Positions 1-8,911 of a stretch of 64,000 nucleotides of DNA are shown piece by piece (the stretch's first letter is position 1; every line of letters begins with the position of its first letter). Where the stretch lies: the NCBI GenBank assembly GCA_020633195.1, contig JACKEC010000019.1, forward strand, positions 1 through 64,000, given 5' to 3'. The notes beneath the pieces are model-generated. The model made no database searches. It worked only from the letters and a program-made list of their open reading frames with translations, and was not told where the DNA came from. This DNA is from Sandaracinaceae bacterium. GTDB lineage: Bacteria > Myxococcota_A > Polyangia > Polyangiales > Sandaracinaceae. The position numbers and the translations under genes were made by a program.

Positions 1-22
1 TCTAGCGCAGAGGGACCGGGAG

Positions 23-218
23 CTTGGGGACGGAGTTCATCTTGTTGTCTTTTCGGCCGTCATCGGAGGGGACGGGAGCTCGGGGGGGAGCTTGGGGACG
101 GAGTTCATCTTGTTGTCTTATTGGCCAGCTCGCGTCGGCGGGGACGGGGACGGAGAGCTGGGGACGGAGTTCATCTTGTTGTCTTTTTGGCCAGCTCGCG
201 TCGGCGGGGACGGGGGTC
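23..218. repeat. Three imperfect tandem copies of a ~67 bp non-coding unit
   Basis: The core GGACGGAGTTCATCTTGTTG recurs at about 28, 96 and 162, each time followed by TCTT. The second and third copies are also followed by the same TTGGCCAGCTCGCGTCGGCG block (121-140 and 187-206). Spacing is 66-68 bp. The stretch lies downstream of the 3' end of the RCC1 lipoprotein gene, which reads leftward. No convincing gene covers 1-269; open frames here on both strands consist of the repeat itself, so a coding role is unlikely. Confidence 0.75.
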
Positions 219-269
219 GACGGCGTTGACACCTCAGCCGCGTGGATGCTCCGCGGCTCGGGTCCAGCC

Positions 270-2072
270 TCAGGGAACCAGGGTCGGGACGAGGCGGGGG
301 GTGCGGGTTCCGTCGCCGAGCTGGCCGGCGCCGTTGGCGCCCCAGCACGAGAGCGATCCATCGTCGTGGACGGCGCAGGTGTGATAGCCGCCGCCGGCCA
401 CCTGGACGACGGGGAGCGGGGTCGCGATCGAGACGGGGGTCGGCTGGTTGGCGCCGCTACCGTCGCCGAGCTGTCCTTGGTCGTTGCGACCCCAGCAGCG
501 GAGGCCGCTCGCGGTGCGGGCGCAGTTGTGGAAGTTGCCGGCGCTGACCGAGAGGACCCCCGCGAGGCCCGTGACCTGGACGGGCACGTGCGACTCGTCG
601 AAGGTGCCGTCGCCGAGCATCCCCTCGTCGTTGTCGCCCCAGCACCACACGCTGGTACCCGGCCCGCGGACGGCGCAGGTGTGGCCGAAGCCGAGGGTCA
701 CGGCCGTGACGTCGAGCGGGATCATGGTGGTCACGGGGACCAGCGACGTCGTGGTGGTGTCGTCGCCGAGCTGGCCGTGGAAGTTGTTGCCGGTGCACTT
801 GGTCTGGCCGCTCGCGAGGACGATGCACGTGTGGAGCTGGCCCGCGGAGACGCGCGCGATGGGCGCGGGCTCCGAGACGCGTGACGGCGAGGGGACGATG
901 AGGGTGCTGCCCCCGTTGCCGAGCGGGCCGCCGTTGCCGCGGCCCCAGCACCGGGCCTCGGTGCCGACGAGCACGCACGAGTGATCGTCGCCCGCGGTGA
1001 GGTGCGTGGCGCCGCTCGCGCCCCCGACGACCTGCGGCGCCGTCACCACGACCGGGGAGCCGCTCCCACACTGGCCGAGGTCGTTGTCGCCCCAGCAGCG
1101 CACGGTGGAGCCGGACCGGGCGCAGGAGTGGGAGTGCCCGAGGTCGAGCTGGTCGACGCCGCTCAGGCCCGGCACGAGGACCGGGCGCGCGCGATCCGTG
1201 GTCGTGCCGTCGCCGAGCTGTCCCCGGTCGTTCCGCCCCCAGCACCACACCTCGCCCGTGGTGGTGCGCGCGCACGTGTGCTCGTTCCCAGCCGCGACCT
1301 CGGCGAACGGGGGGAGGGGCACCGCCGCGTCGAAGCCCGCGTCGAACCCCGCGTCCATCGCGCCGGCGTCCATCGCGCCGGCGTCCATCGCGCCCGCGTC
1401 CATCGCGCCCGCGTCCAGCTCGCCCACGCACCCGAGGTCCCGATCGCAGGTGCCCTCGCAGCGGTCGTCGTCCGCGAAGCTCGCGCAGGCGCCAGCGAAG
1501 CACACGCCGCGGACACACGGAGGCCCGGCGGGCGCGCACTCCGAGTCGGTCGCGCACTCGGGGGGCGGACAGAACTCCGTCGAGGTCGGGCTGCACCGCG
1601 GGTCCACGCAGCGCCCCGCGCGACAGGCCGTGAGCTCGGGATCCCCGGCGCCGGGGCACGTGACCCCGTCGCACTCGCTGGTCACGAGGACGATGACGCT
1701 GGTCGCCGACCCCGCGATCGTGACGAGGACGCGGCCGCGGCCGATCTCGGCGTCCCCGCGCAGCAGCCGCGCGAGGACGAGCCGGCTCCCCGTCCCGACT
1801 CCGTCGAGCTCGGCGCCACGGAACGCCATCGGAGCTCCCGGCCGCGCGGCGACGCTCCGGCGAGCGCTCGTGACGATGGGGGCGCCCGTCGCGGTCGTGT
1901 CGCTGCCTTCGTGGACGACGACGACGACGCCGTCGAAGTCGATCCCGGGCCGATAGTTCGTGAGCACGTCGACGATGACGGTGGACCCGTCGTCGGGGCA
2001 GCCGGTGAGCGCCAGCGCGACGGCGCCGGCGATCCAGCTCCACCTCTTGCGCCGCGCTCGAGCCGTTGCCAC
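270..2072 (-). CDS. RCC1-repeat lipoprotein (seven-blade propeller)
   Basis: A predicted outer-membrane or surface lipoprotein of 600 aa. A basic N-terminus and hydrophobic stretch end in the lipobox LALTGC (Cys25 from the chosen start). A cysteine-rich segment (roughly residues 115-205) and an Asp-Ala-Gly linker with four exact DAGAM units follow. Seven RCC1-type blades then run to the C-terminus, each with a G-x-x-H-[TSN]-C-x followed by CWG and LGDG signature. Seven blades would close one propeller, a protein-binding scaffold; the ligand is unknown. The GTG at 2072 is preferred because it puts the signal peptide at the N-terminus; the longer frame to 2141 starts at TTG. The gene is divergent from the type VI secretion operon. 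Family assignment is secure; function is not. Confidence 0.85.
   Translation of the reverse strand: MATARARRKRWSWIAGAVALALTGCPDDGSTVIVDVLTNYRPGIDFDGVVVVVHEGSDTTATGAPIVTSARRSVAARPGAPMAFRGAELDGVGTGSRLVLARLLRGDAEIGRGRVLVTIAGSATSVIVLVTSECDGVTCPGAGDPELTACRAGRCVDPRCSPTSTEFCPPPECATDSECAPAGPPCVRGVCFAGACASFADDDRCEGTCDRDLGCVGELDAGAMDAGAMDAGAMDAGAMDAGFDAGFDAAVPLPPFAEVAAGNEHTCARTTTGEVWCWGRNDRGQLGDGTTTDRARPVLVPGLSGVDQLDLGHSHSCARSGSTVRCWGDNDLGQCGSGSPVVVTAPQVVGGASGATHLTAGDDHSCVLVGTEARCWGRGNGGPLGNGGSTLIVPSPSRVSEPAPIARVSAGQLHTCIVLASGQTKCTGNNFHGQLGDDTTTTSLVPVTTMIPLDVTAVTLGFGHTCAVRGPGTSVWCWGDNDEGMLGDGTFDESHVPVQVTGLAGVLSVSAGNFHNCARTASGLRCWGRNDQGQLGDGSGANQPTPVSIATPLPVVQVAGGGYHTCAVHDDGSLSCWGANGAGQLGDGTRTPRLVPTLVP
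1356..1428 (-). repeat. In-gene 15 bp tandem repeat encoding DAGAM units
   Basis: On the + strand the unit GCGTCCATCGCGCC(G/C) repeats about four to five times, encoding Asp-Ala-Gly-Ala-Met in the lipoprotein linker. The near-identity of the copies suggests recent slippage expansion. It is probably a flexible spacer between the lipid anchor region and the propeller. Confidence 0.8.
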
Positions 2073-2146
2073 CTCGACAGGATGCCACCGCGACGCGCTC
2101 GCGCGGCCCCAAACACCCCGACGATGACGGGAACCAGCCAAAGCGA

Positions 2147-2175
2147 TTGACGTCCACGTGCTCTTCGCGGTTCCA
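2147..2175 (+). promoter_or_regulatory. Possible sigma-70-type promoter of the tag/tss operon
   Basis: TTGACG (2147-2152) lies 17 nt upstream of GTTCCA (2170-2175), a weak -10, about 25 nt before the tagF start codon. The -35 match is good and the -10 poor. No sigma-54 -24/-12 pair was seen. This is the only gap between the divergent lipoprotein gene and tagF. Confidence 0.3.
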
Positions 2176-2200
2176 TTCGCGGCGTCGTAAGGGAGAGTCG

Positions 2201-3136
2201 ATGCCGGAGCTCGGCCTGTTCGGAAAGATCCCCGCCAAGGGAGACTTCGTCCGCCACAACGTGACGGGCGCGACGGCGCGTGCGTTCGAGCAGTGGGTGC
2301 AGGAGTCGAACGACGCCCTGCGCGGTGCGGGCGGCGAGATGCCGGAGCACACGATCCGCTGCGTGTTCACGCCGCCGGGGTCGGACACGACCGTCGTCGG
2401 CGTGCTCGTCCCGAGCGAGGACAAGGTGGGGCGCAAGTTCCCCCTCGCGCTGTTCGCGGAGGCGCCGGTGGCGGAGGCCCGAGACGGGTTCTCGGCCGTG
2501 CCCGTCGGCTGGGCGCCCTTCCTCGATGGCGCGGCCGCGCTCTGCGATCGGGCCAAGGAGCTCGACTGGGATCAGCTCCGGAGCGCGCTCCCGGGTCTCC
2601 CGCAGCCCGGACCCTCCGAGCTGTCGCGCGCAAAGGAAGTTTGCGAGCAGGCGCTCGGGCATCCGCTGCCCCTCGAGGTGCACGACCGCATCTTCGGCGA
2701 GGGCTCGCCGATGCACTTCTACGCCTACCAGACGTTCCTCACCGCCTGCGAGGACGCCTCCAAGAACGACCCGAGCAAGCCGTCGACGGTGCTCGACTGC
2801 CCGATCCACGTGGACGTGGATCTCTTCTTCTGGCTCGAGATGACGCGGCGGATCTTCGGCTTCCCGCCGGCGCACCCGCAGGCGATGTGGATCGAGGATC
2901 CCGCGCCGCGCCTGCTCGTCTCCCTCGGGCCGGCGTCGCTGCAGATGCTCTCGTTCATGGCGAAGCCGGACATGCAGCACAACCGGCTCTGGCCCCTGAC
3001 CACCGATCGCGACAAGGCCGTCGAAGCGGCGAAGAGCACGCTCGGACCGGCGCTCGACCACCTGAACGATCAGTCGCCGTTCGGGTCGCTGCTCGAGTCC
3101 CTGGTCCAGCGCGCCGCGTCCGGGACGATGCGATGA
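2201..3136 (+). CDS. tagF: TagF, type VI secretion accessory/regulatory protein
   Basis: A 311 aa protein that opens with the typical TagF signature LFGKIPAKGDFVRHN and keeps the family features VPSEDKVGRKFPLALF and, near the middle, VHDRIFGEG. In well-studied type VI systems TagF acts after translation to hold the apparatus inactive, in a threonine-phosphorylation-linked or parallel pathway. The start ATG at 2201 has AAGGGAGAG 5' of it, and the frame upstream of it looks non-coding. The stop overlaps the tssA start (ATGA), so the two are probably translationally coupled. The protein is somewhat longer than many TagF proteins. The assignment is from sequence family; the regulatory role is inferred. 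Confidence 0.9.
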   Translation: MPELGLFGKIPAKGDFVRHNVTGATARAFEQWVQESNDALRGAGGEMPEHTIRCVFTPPGSDTTVVGVLVPSEDKVGRKFPLALFAEAPVAEARDGFSAVPVGWAPFLDGAAALCDRAKELDWDQLRSALPGLPQPGPSELSRAKEVCEQALGHPLPLEVHDRIFGEGSPMHFYAYQTFLTACEDASKNDPSKPSTVLDCPIHVDVDLFFWLEMTRRIFGFPPAHPQAMWIEDPAPRLLVSLGPASLQMLSFMAKPDMQHNRLWPLTTDRDKAVEAAKSTLGPALDHLNDQSPFGSLLESLVQRAASGTMR

Positions 3137-5457
3137 CCGAAGCCGCGGCTCGCGCGCGCGTCGAGTCCTGGCTCGCTCCGATCTCGGACGCGACCCCCGC
3201 GGGCGAGGACCCCCGCTACGATCCGCTCCACGAGGAGATCCGGAACGAGGCGGCGAAGATCGACTCGCCGCTGACCGGGACCACCGACTGGGCGAAGGTC
3301 GTCAAGGACTCCGACAAGCTCATCTCGACCAAGGCCAAGGACCTCCTCATCGAGTCCTACGCCGCGTTCGGCCTCTTCCAGACGGAGGGGCTGATCGGCC
3401 TGGCCGCCGGCTTCTTCCTGCTCGCCGAGAGCATGGACAAGTTCTGGGAGGACATGCACCCGCCCGCGCGCCGCATCCGCGCGCGCGTCAACGCGATCGG
3501 GTGGCTGACCGACAAGCTCGACGCGACGCTCGGCGAGGTGCAGGTCGGGGCGAACGACCACGACGCCGTCGACGCGCTCGAGGCCTCGCTGAAGCGCATG
3601 CGGGCCGTGATCTACGAGCGCTTCGAGGACCAGGCGCCCTCGATCCGCCCCGTCGAGGACACGGTCGCGCGCCTCAAGATGTCGCTCCCCGAGCGCGTCG
3701 GGGGAGACGCGCCGGCGTCCGACACCGAGCCGCCGCCTCCGGGTGACGCGCCCCCTGGAGCCGCGCCCCCCGGAGCTACGCCCGCCGAGGCCGCGCCCGC
3801 CGCCGCGCCGGCCGAGGCCGCACCCGCGGAGGCCGCTCCCGCCGCCGAGGCCCCCGCGGCTCCCGTCGCGGTCGACTACGAGGCGCAGCTCGTCGAGTCC
3901 GCCAAGGCCTGGACCGAGCCGTGCCCCGGCGCCGAGCCGGCGGGCATGGACGCCAAGTACGAGCCCGAGCACGAGGAGCTGCGCAACGACATCACCGCGC
4001 TCGACACCCCGCTCGGCGCCCAGCTCGATTGGAACCGCGTGGTCCCGCGCGCGGGGGGGATCCTCAAGGACAAGTCCAAGGACCTCCTCATCGCCGCGTA
4101 CCTCGCGTACGCGCTGTGGGAGACCAAGGGCGTCGAGGGCCTCGCGACCGGCCTCGAGGTCATCCGCGCGATCTGCGAGCGCTACTGGGAGGAGTGCCAG
4201 CCGCCCGCGCGCCGCATCCGTGGCCGCGCCAACGCGCTGTCCTGGCTGCTCGATCGCATCGAGGGGCCGCTGCCCGACGTCAAGCTGACGGCGGACGACA
4301 AGCCGAAGGTCGAGCTCCTCGAGGTCGCGGTGAAGCGCTTCGCGGAGACCGTCCGCGACAAGTTCGAGGACGCCGCGCCGTCGATCCGACCCCTGCAAGA
4401 CAACGTGCAGCGGTTGAAGATGTCCGTGCCGGAGAAGGCCGCGCCGCCGCCGCCGCCGAAGCCGGCCGCCGCGCCCGCCGCCGCCCCGGCCCCGCGCCCC
4501 GCCGCCGCCGCGCCCAGCAGCTCCGGTGGCGCGTCGGTCCCGAGCGCTCAGATCGAGACGGGCTCGCTCGCCGACGCCAAGGAGATCGCGAAGTTCACGC
4601 GCGACGTCAGCAAGGTGCTGACCGACGCGGCCAAGTCGATCCGCGAGGCGTCCCCGGAAGACGCGACCTCGTACCACCTCCTGCGGCTCGGAACCGCGGT
4701 GAAGCAGACGCGGATCAAGGCCGAGGGCAACAAGACCTTCGTCCCGGCGCCGCAGGCGGCCGCGATGACGGACCTCGAGAACGCGCTCTCCAAGGGCGAC
4801 TGGGAGGGGCTCCTCAGGCGGGCCGAGGGGGCGATGATCGGCAAGCCCATGTGGCTCGACCTGAACCGCTACGCGGCGGTGGCGCTCTCGAACCTCGGCG
4901 ACAAGTACGCCGAGGCGCACGACGCCGTGCTCGCGGGCACCGCGTTCTACGTCCGGCGCTTCCCCGAGTTCCTCGAGTACACGTTCGACAGCGGGCTGCC
5001 CTTCACGAGCGCGCTGACGCGCGAGTGGATCTCGCAGGCGGTGATGCCCTCGGGCGGCGGTGGCGGCGACGGCGGCGAAGGCGCCGACGTGATCGCCGAG
5101 GCGCGCAGCCTCGCCGGCGGCGGCAAGGTCGACGAGGCGCTCGACGCGCTCGCGGGCCTCGCCAACGGCGGCCGCAGCGGCCGCGCGCGCTTCAAGGCGA
5201 AGCTCGCGATGGCGCAGGCGATCGCCTCGAAGTCACCCGACGCGGCCGAGGGGATCTTCGAAGGGCTCGCGCAGCAGCTCGAGCGCTCCGGGCTCGAAGA
5301 GTGGGATCCGGAGGTCGCCACCGAGTGCCACCGAGCCCACCTCGCGTGCCTCAAACAGATGAAGTCCGAAGAGGCGAAGGTTCGGGCTGCTCAGGTGTTC
5401 CGACGGCTCTGCCGGGTCGATCCAGTCGGCGCGGCGAAGGCCGGTGGTCCCACCTGA
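3133..5457 (+). CDS. tssA: TssA-like (ImpA/VasJ) baseplate-cap protein with duplicated N-domain
   Basis: A 774 aa protein, longer than most TssA proteins. It has two tandem ImpA_N-like domains (about residues 12-195 and 255-437). Both contain D-x-x-Y-x-P-x-H-E-E-[IL]-R-N near the start, a PPARRIR motif, and end in SIRP...RLKMS[LV]PE. They are separated by a Pro/Ala/Glu linker, and a second Pro/Ala linker leads to a VasJ-type C-terminal domain (about 473-774). TssA primes tail polymerisation and caps the distal end of the sheath. It starts inside the tagF stop (ATGA), so it is coupled. A Gly-rich insert (PSGGGGGDGGEG) interrupts the C-domain. The duplication is visible directly; whether it changes oligomer geometry is unknown. 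Confidence 0.88.
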   Translation: MTEAAARARVESWLAPISDATPAGEDPRYDPLHEEIRNEAAKIDSPLTGTTDWAKVVKDSDKLISTKAKDLLIESYAAFGLFQTEGLIGLAAGFFLLAESMDKFWEDMHPPARRIRARVNAIGWLTDKLDATLGEVQVGANDHDAVDALEASLKRMRAVIYERFEDQAPSIRPVEDTVARLKMSLPERVGGDAPASDTEPPPPGDAPPGAAPPGATPAEAAPAAAPAEAAPAEAAPAAEAPAAPVAVDYEAQLVESAKAWTEPCPGAEPAGMDAKYEPEHEELRNDITALDTPLGAQLDWNRVVPRAGGILKDKSKDLLIAAYLAYALWETKGVEGLATGLEVIRAICERYWEECQPPARRIRGRANALSWLLDRIEGPLPDVKLTADDKPKVELLEVAVKRFAETVRDKFEDAAPSIRPLQDNVQRLKMSVPEKAAPPPPPKPAAAPAAAPAPRPAAAAPSSSGGASVPSAQIETGSLADAKEIAKFTRDVSKVLTDAAKSIREASPEDATSYHLLRLGTAVKQTRIKAEGNKTFVPAPQAAAMTDLENALSKGDWEGLLRRAEGAMIGKPMWLDLNRYAAVALSNLGDKYAEAHDAVLAGTAFYVRRFPEFLEYTFDSGLPFTSALTREWISQAVMPSGGGGGDGGEGADVIAEARSLAGGGKVDEALDALAGLANGGRSGRARFKAKLAMAQAIASKSPDAAEGIFEGLAQQLERSGLEEWDPEVATECHRAHLACLKQMKSEEAKVRAAQVFRRLCRVDPVGAAKAGGPT

Positions 5458-5516
5458 GGGCTACAAAAATGGGGGGTTCACGAGCGCCCGGAGAAAGGGC
5501 AAACTGCGTGTCCCTT

Positions 5517-5540
5517 GGGGAGGGCCGGATCGCCCCCTCC
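5517..5540 (+). other. GC-rich hairpin in the tssA-tssB gap
   Basis: Inside the 117 bp gap, GGAGGGCCG and CG-CCCCCTCC can pair around a short loop (5519-5540), 35 nt before the tssB start. No U-tract follows, so it is unlikely to be a full terminator. It could be an RNA-processing or stabilising element that raises sheath-gene expression relative to tssA. This is weak evidence only. Confidence 0.3.
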
Positions 5541-5574
5541 GATTCCAACCCGACGATCAGAGGAGAGCTGAAGG

Positions 5575-6075
5575 ATGGGCAAAGAAGGCTCCGTCGCTCC
5601 TAAGGAGCGAGTCAACATTACCTACAAGCCCGCGACGGGGGACCAGCAGGAGGAGGTCGAGCTCCCCCTGCGGATCATGATGATGGGCGACTACACGGGG
5701 AAGGCGGACGAGACGCCCCTCGAAGAGCGGAAGCCCATCAACGTCGACAAGGACAACTTCGCCGACGTGATGTCCGAGCAGAACCTCTCGCTCGAGAACA
5801 TGACCGTCGCGGACAAGCTCTCCGGCGAAGAGGGCGCGGAGATGAACGTCAACCTGAAGTTCGGCTCGCTCAAGGACTTCACCCCCGAGGGAGTCGCCGA
5901 GCAGGTGCCGGAGCTTCGTCAGCTCATGCAGCTCCGCAACGCGCTCACCGCGCTCAAGGGGCCGCTCGGGAACATCCCGAAGTTCAGGAAGAAGATCCAG
6001 GGTCTCCTTGGGGACGATGCCGCGCGCGAGCGTCTCATGTCCGAGCTGGGCATGGGCGAGAGCGGCGAGGAGTAA
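5575..6075 (+). CDS. tssB: TssB (VipA) contractile sheath small subunit
   Basis: A 166 aa protein matching TssB/VipA/HcpA-sheath proteins in length and pattern: RVNITYKPATGD near the N-terminus, LPLRIMMMGDYTG, the conserved EERKPINVDKDNFADVM block, and VPELRQLMQLRNAL...LKGPLGNIP..RKKIQ near the C-terminus. TssB pairs with TssC to form the contractile sheath around the Hcp tube. A strong ribosome site (AGAGGAGAG) precedes the ATG. The next gene starts 4 nt after the stop. The sheath pair is expected to be the most highly expressed part of the operon. Confidence 0.97.
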   Translation: MGKEGSVAPKERVNITYKPATGDQQEEVELPLRIMMMGDYTGKADETPLEERKPINVDKDNFADVMSEQNLSLENMTVADKLSGEEGAEMNVNLKFGSLKDFTPEGVAEQVPELRQLMQLRNALTALKGPLGNIPKFRKKIQGLLGDDAARERLMSELGMGESGEE

Positions 6076-6079
6076 GAAC

Positions 6080-7561
6080 ATGGCTGAAGAAGAGACCGAG
6101 GCAGCAGGCGCAGCAGCCGAGTTGGACGATGGGTCCCTCCTCGAGAGCATGCTCGCCGAAGCGAAGATCAACCCCGCGGACGAGACCTACGATGTAGCCA
6201 AGCGCGGCATCCAGGCCTTCGTGACCGAGATGCTCGCGCCCAACCGCAAGGGCGAGCGCGTCGACAAGGCCGTCGTCGACGCCATGATCGCCGAGATCGA
6301 CGCGCGCATGAGCGCGCAGATCAACGCGATCCTGCATCACCCCGCGTTCCAGAAGCTCGAGTCGACCTGGCGCGGGCTCAAGTACCTCATCGACAACGTC
6401 AACTTCCGCGAGAACGTGCGCGTCTCGCTCCTCAACGTGTCGAAGGAGCAGCTCCTCGAGGACTTCGAGGACAGCCCCGAGATCGTCAAGAGCGGCCTCT
6501 ACAAGCACGTGTACTCGAACGAGTACGGCACGTTCGGCGGCAAGCCGTTCGGCGTCATGGTCGGCAACTACGAGTTCGACACCGGTCCGCAGGACATGCA
6601 GCTCCTGCAGAACATCGCGTCGGTCTCGGCGATGTCGCACGCGCCGTTCCTCTCGAACGCCGCGCCCAAGATGTTCGGCTGCGAGAGCTACACCGAGCTG
6701 CCGAAGCTCAAGGACCTGCAGAGCCTCTTCGAGGGTCCGCAGTACGCCCGCTGGCACGGCTTCCGTGAGAGCGAGGACGCCCGCTACGTGGGTCTCTGCG
6801 CGCCGCGCTTCCTGCTGCGCCTGCCCTACGGCCCGGACACCATCCCGGTCAAGAGCTTCAACTTCAAGGAAGAGGTCGTCGGCCAGCACGACGCCTACCT
6901 CTGGGGTCAGACGGCGATCGCGATGGCCACCCGCGTCGCGGACTCGTTCGCGAAGTACCGCTGGTGCCCGAACATCATCGGCCCGCAGGCCGGTGGTGCG
7001 GTCGAGAGCCTCCCGCTTCACCAGTACGAGGCGATGGGCGAGATCCAGACCAAGTGCCCGACCGAGGTGCAGCTCACGGAGCGCCGTGAGTACGAGATGT
7101 CCGAGCAGGGCTTCATCGGCCTCACCTTCCGCAAGGACAGCGACAACGCGGCTTTCTTCTCCGCGAACAGCTGTCAGAAGCCGAAGATCTTCGCGAACAC
7201 GCCCGAGGGCAAGGCCGCCGAGACGAACTACCGCCTCGGCACCCAGCTCCCGTACATGTTCATCATCACCCGCCTCAGCCACTACCTGAAGGTCATGCAG
7301 CGCGAGCAGATCGGTACGTGGAAGGAGCGGGGCGACCTGGAGCGCGAGCTCAACAACTGGATCCGTCAGTACGTCGTCGACATGGAGAACCCGGCGCCCG
7401 CCGTGCGCTCCCGCAAGCCGCTCCGCGCGGCTCAGATCACCGTCGAGGACGTCGAGGGCCAGCCCGGCTGGTACCGCTGTGGGATGAAGGTTCGCCCGCA
7501 CTTCAAGTACATGGGCGCGAGCTTCACGCTCTCGCTCGTGGGCAAGCTCGACAAGTCCTGA
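6080..7561 (+). CDS. tssC: TssC (VipB) contractile sheath large subunit
   Basis: A 493 aa protein of the usual TssC length. Characteristic segments are HHPAFQKLESTWRGLKYLI, the NVRVSLLNVSKEQLLEDFED block, YGTFGGKPFGVMVGNYEF, and the C-terminal YRCGMKVRPHFKYMGASF with LVGKLDKS at the end. The ATG at 6080 is chosen because the upstream in-frame extension overlaps tssB and lacks family similarity. It forms the sheath heterodimer with TssB. It is the last gene of this operon: no tssD, E, F, G, H, I, J, K, L or M follows, so the rest of the machine must be encoded elsewhere. Confidence 0.97.
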   Translation: MAEEETEAAGAAAELDDGSLLESMLAEAKINPADETYDVAKRGIQAFVTEMLAPNRKGERVDKAVVDAMIAEIDARMSAQINAILHHPAFQKLESTWRGLKYLIDNVNFRENVRVSLLNVSKEQLLEDFEDSPEIVKSGLYKHVYSNEYGTFGGKPFGVMVGNYEFDTGPQDMQLLQNIASVSAMSHAPFLSNAAPKMFGCESYTELPKLKDLQSLFEGPQYARWHGFRESEDARYVGLCAPRFLLRLPYGPDTIPVKSFNFKEEVVGQHDAYLWGQTAIAMATRVADSFAKYRWCPNIIGPQAGGAVESLPLHQYEAMGEIQTKCPTEVQLTERREYEMSEQGFIGLTFRKDSDNAAFFSANSCQKPKIFANTPEGKAAETNYRLGTQLPYMFIITRLSHYLKVMQREQIGTWKERGDLERELNNWIRQYVVDMENPAPAVRSRKPLRAAQITVEDVEGQPGWYRCGMKVRPHFKYMGASFTLSLVGKLDKS

Positions 7562-7583
7562 TCGGACGAGACGAGTAGCCAGC

Positions 7584-7624
7584 CGAAGGGCGTCCCGCGT
7601 AAGCTGGGCGCCCTTCGCGCTTTC
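7584..7624 (+). terminator. Rho-independent-like terminator after tssC
   Basis: CGAAGGGCG (7584-7592) pairs perfectly with CGCCCTTCG (7609-7617) around a 16 nt loop and is followed by CGCTTTCG. It sits 22 nt past the tssC stop and just before the MFS gene, so it marks the end of the type VI secretion operon. Confidence 0.65.
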
Positions 7625-7637
7625 GAAGGGCACGCGA

Positions 7638-8906
7638 ATGGCCGACGGATCAGACCCCCCCGAGAAGCTGACGGGCTACCACTGGAAGCTGTTCGGCTTC
7701 CTGAGCGTCGCCACGTTCTTCGAGGGCTACGACCACATCGCGCTGAGCCAGCTCCTACCGAACCTCCGCGAGGCGTTCGGCGTGAGCGAGAGCGGCGGCG
7801 GCTACGCGGTCGCGATCATCAACGTCGGGACGATCCTCGCGTACTTCCTCGTCCGCAAGGCCGACCGCTGGGGTCGCAAGCGCGTGCTCACGATCACGAT
7901 CGCGGGCTACACGCTCTTCTCCTTCGGCAGCGCGCTCGCGCCGAACATCTGGGTCTTCGCGATCCTGCAGCTCGTCGCCCGCGTCTTCCTGATCGGCGAG
8001 TGGGCGATCAGCATGGTCTACGCCGCCGAGGAGTTCCCCGCGGCGCGGCGCGGGCTGATGATCGGGCTCATCCAGGGCTTCTCGAGCCTGGGCTCGGTCG
8101 TGTGCGCGGGCGTGGTCCCGCTGCTCCTGAACACGCCGTGGGGCTGGCGCACGGTCTACTTCGTCGGGACCGTCCCCCTCATCCTGCTGGCGTTCGCGCG
8201 GCGCGGCCTCAAGGAGAGCAAGCGCTTCGATCCCGCCGCGGTCTCGAAGGAGGCGCAGCCGCTCACCGAGATCTGGCGCACGCCCTACGCGAAGCGCGTG
8301 CTGCAGCTCGCCGCGATCTGGGCGCTCACCTACGTCTGCGCGCAGACCGCGGTGACGTTCTGGAAGGAGTACGCGACGGCGGCCGCGCCGGCGGCGGGGC
8401 CCCACCTCACCGACGCCGAGGTCGGCGGCTACATCGTCGCCGGCGCGGTGATCGCGATGCCGCTCGTGTTCGCGGTCGGCCCCCTCATCGATTGGCTCGG
8501 CCGTAAGAAGAGCGCGGTCGTGATCTTCGGCGCGACCGCCATCTCGGCCGTCGGCGCCTACACGACGACGAACACGACGCTGCTGTTCGTCTCCGTCGTC
8601 GGCGCGATCTTCGGCGCGAGCGCCGTCTTGCCCGTGCTCAACGCCTTCAGCACCGAGCTCTTCCCGACCCACCTCCGCGGCAGCGCGTTCGCGTGGTCGA
8701 ACAACCTCCTCGGCCGCGTGGGCTACGTGCTCGCGCCCGCCGTCGTCGGCGCCGCCGCCGAGGTGTTCGGCTGGGGCCCGTCGGTCGCCGTCACCGCGAT
8801 CGGCCCGCTCGCCGCGCTCGTCCTGATCCTGATGTGGCTCCCCGAGACGAGCGGGAAGAGCCTCGAGGCGACCTCGCACATCGCAGAGAAACCCACGGAG
8901 TTCTGA
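7638..8906 (+). CDS. MFS transporter (sugar/organic acid porter type)
   Basis: A 422 aa integral inner-membrane protein with about 12 hydrophobic segments. The cytoplasmic loop 2-3 motif is seen as VRKADRWGRKRVL, and the equivalent half-repeat as IDWLGRKKSAVV. An FFEGYDHIALSQLLPNL segment in helix 1 is like that of MFS metabolite:H+ symporters for sugars or aromatic/organic acids. The substrate cannot be read from sequence. The stop is 5 nt before the aldehyde dehydrogenase start, so uptake and oxidation of a related compound is a reasonable inference. GAAGGGCACG upstream could serve as the ribosome site; it also overlaps a repeat of the preceding terminator arm. Confidence 0.88.
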   Translation: MADGSDPPEKLTGYHWKLFGFLSVATFFEGYDHIALSQLLPNLREAFGVSESGGGYAVAIINVGTILAYFLVRKADRWGRKRVLTITIAGYTLFSFGSALAPNIWVFAILQLVARVFLIGEWAISMVYAAEEFPAARRGLMIGLIQGFSSLGSVVCAGVVPLLLNTPWGWRTVYFVGTVPLILLAFARRGLKESKRFDPAAVSKEAQPLTEIWRTPYAKRVLQLAAIWALTYVCAQTAVTFWKEYATAAAPAAGPHLTDAEVGGYIVAGAVIAMPLVFAVGPLIDWLGRKKSAVVIFGATAISAVGAYTTTNTTLLFVSVVGAIFGASAVLPVLNAFSTELFPTHLRGSAFAWSNNLLGRVGYVLAPAVVGAAAEVFGWGPSVAVTAIGPLAALVLILMWLPETSGKSLEATSHIAEKPTEF

Positions 8907-8911
8907 CACCC

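Noticed and set aside
5458..5574. Sigma-54 promoter in front of tssB
   Set aside because: No TGGCAC-N5-TTGC pair was found; only a hairpin is seen.
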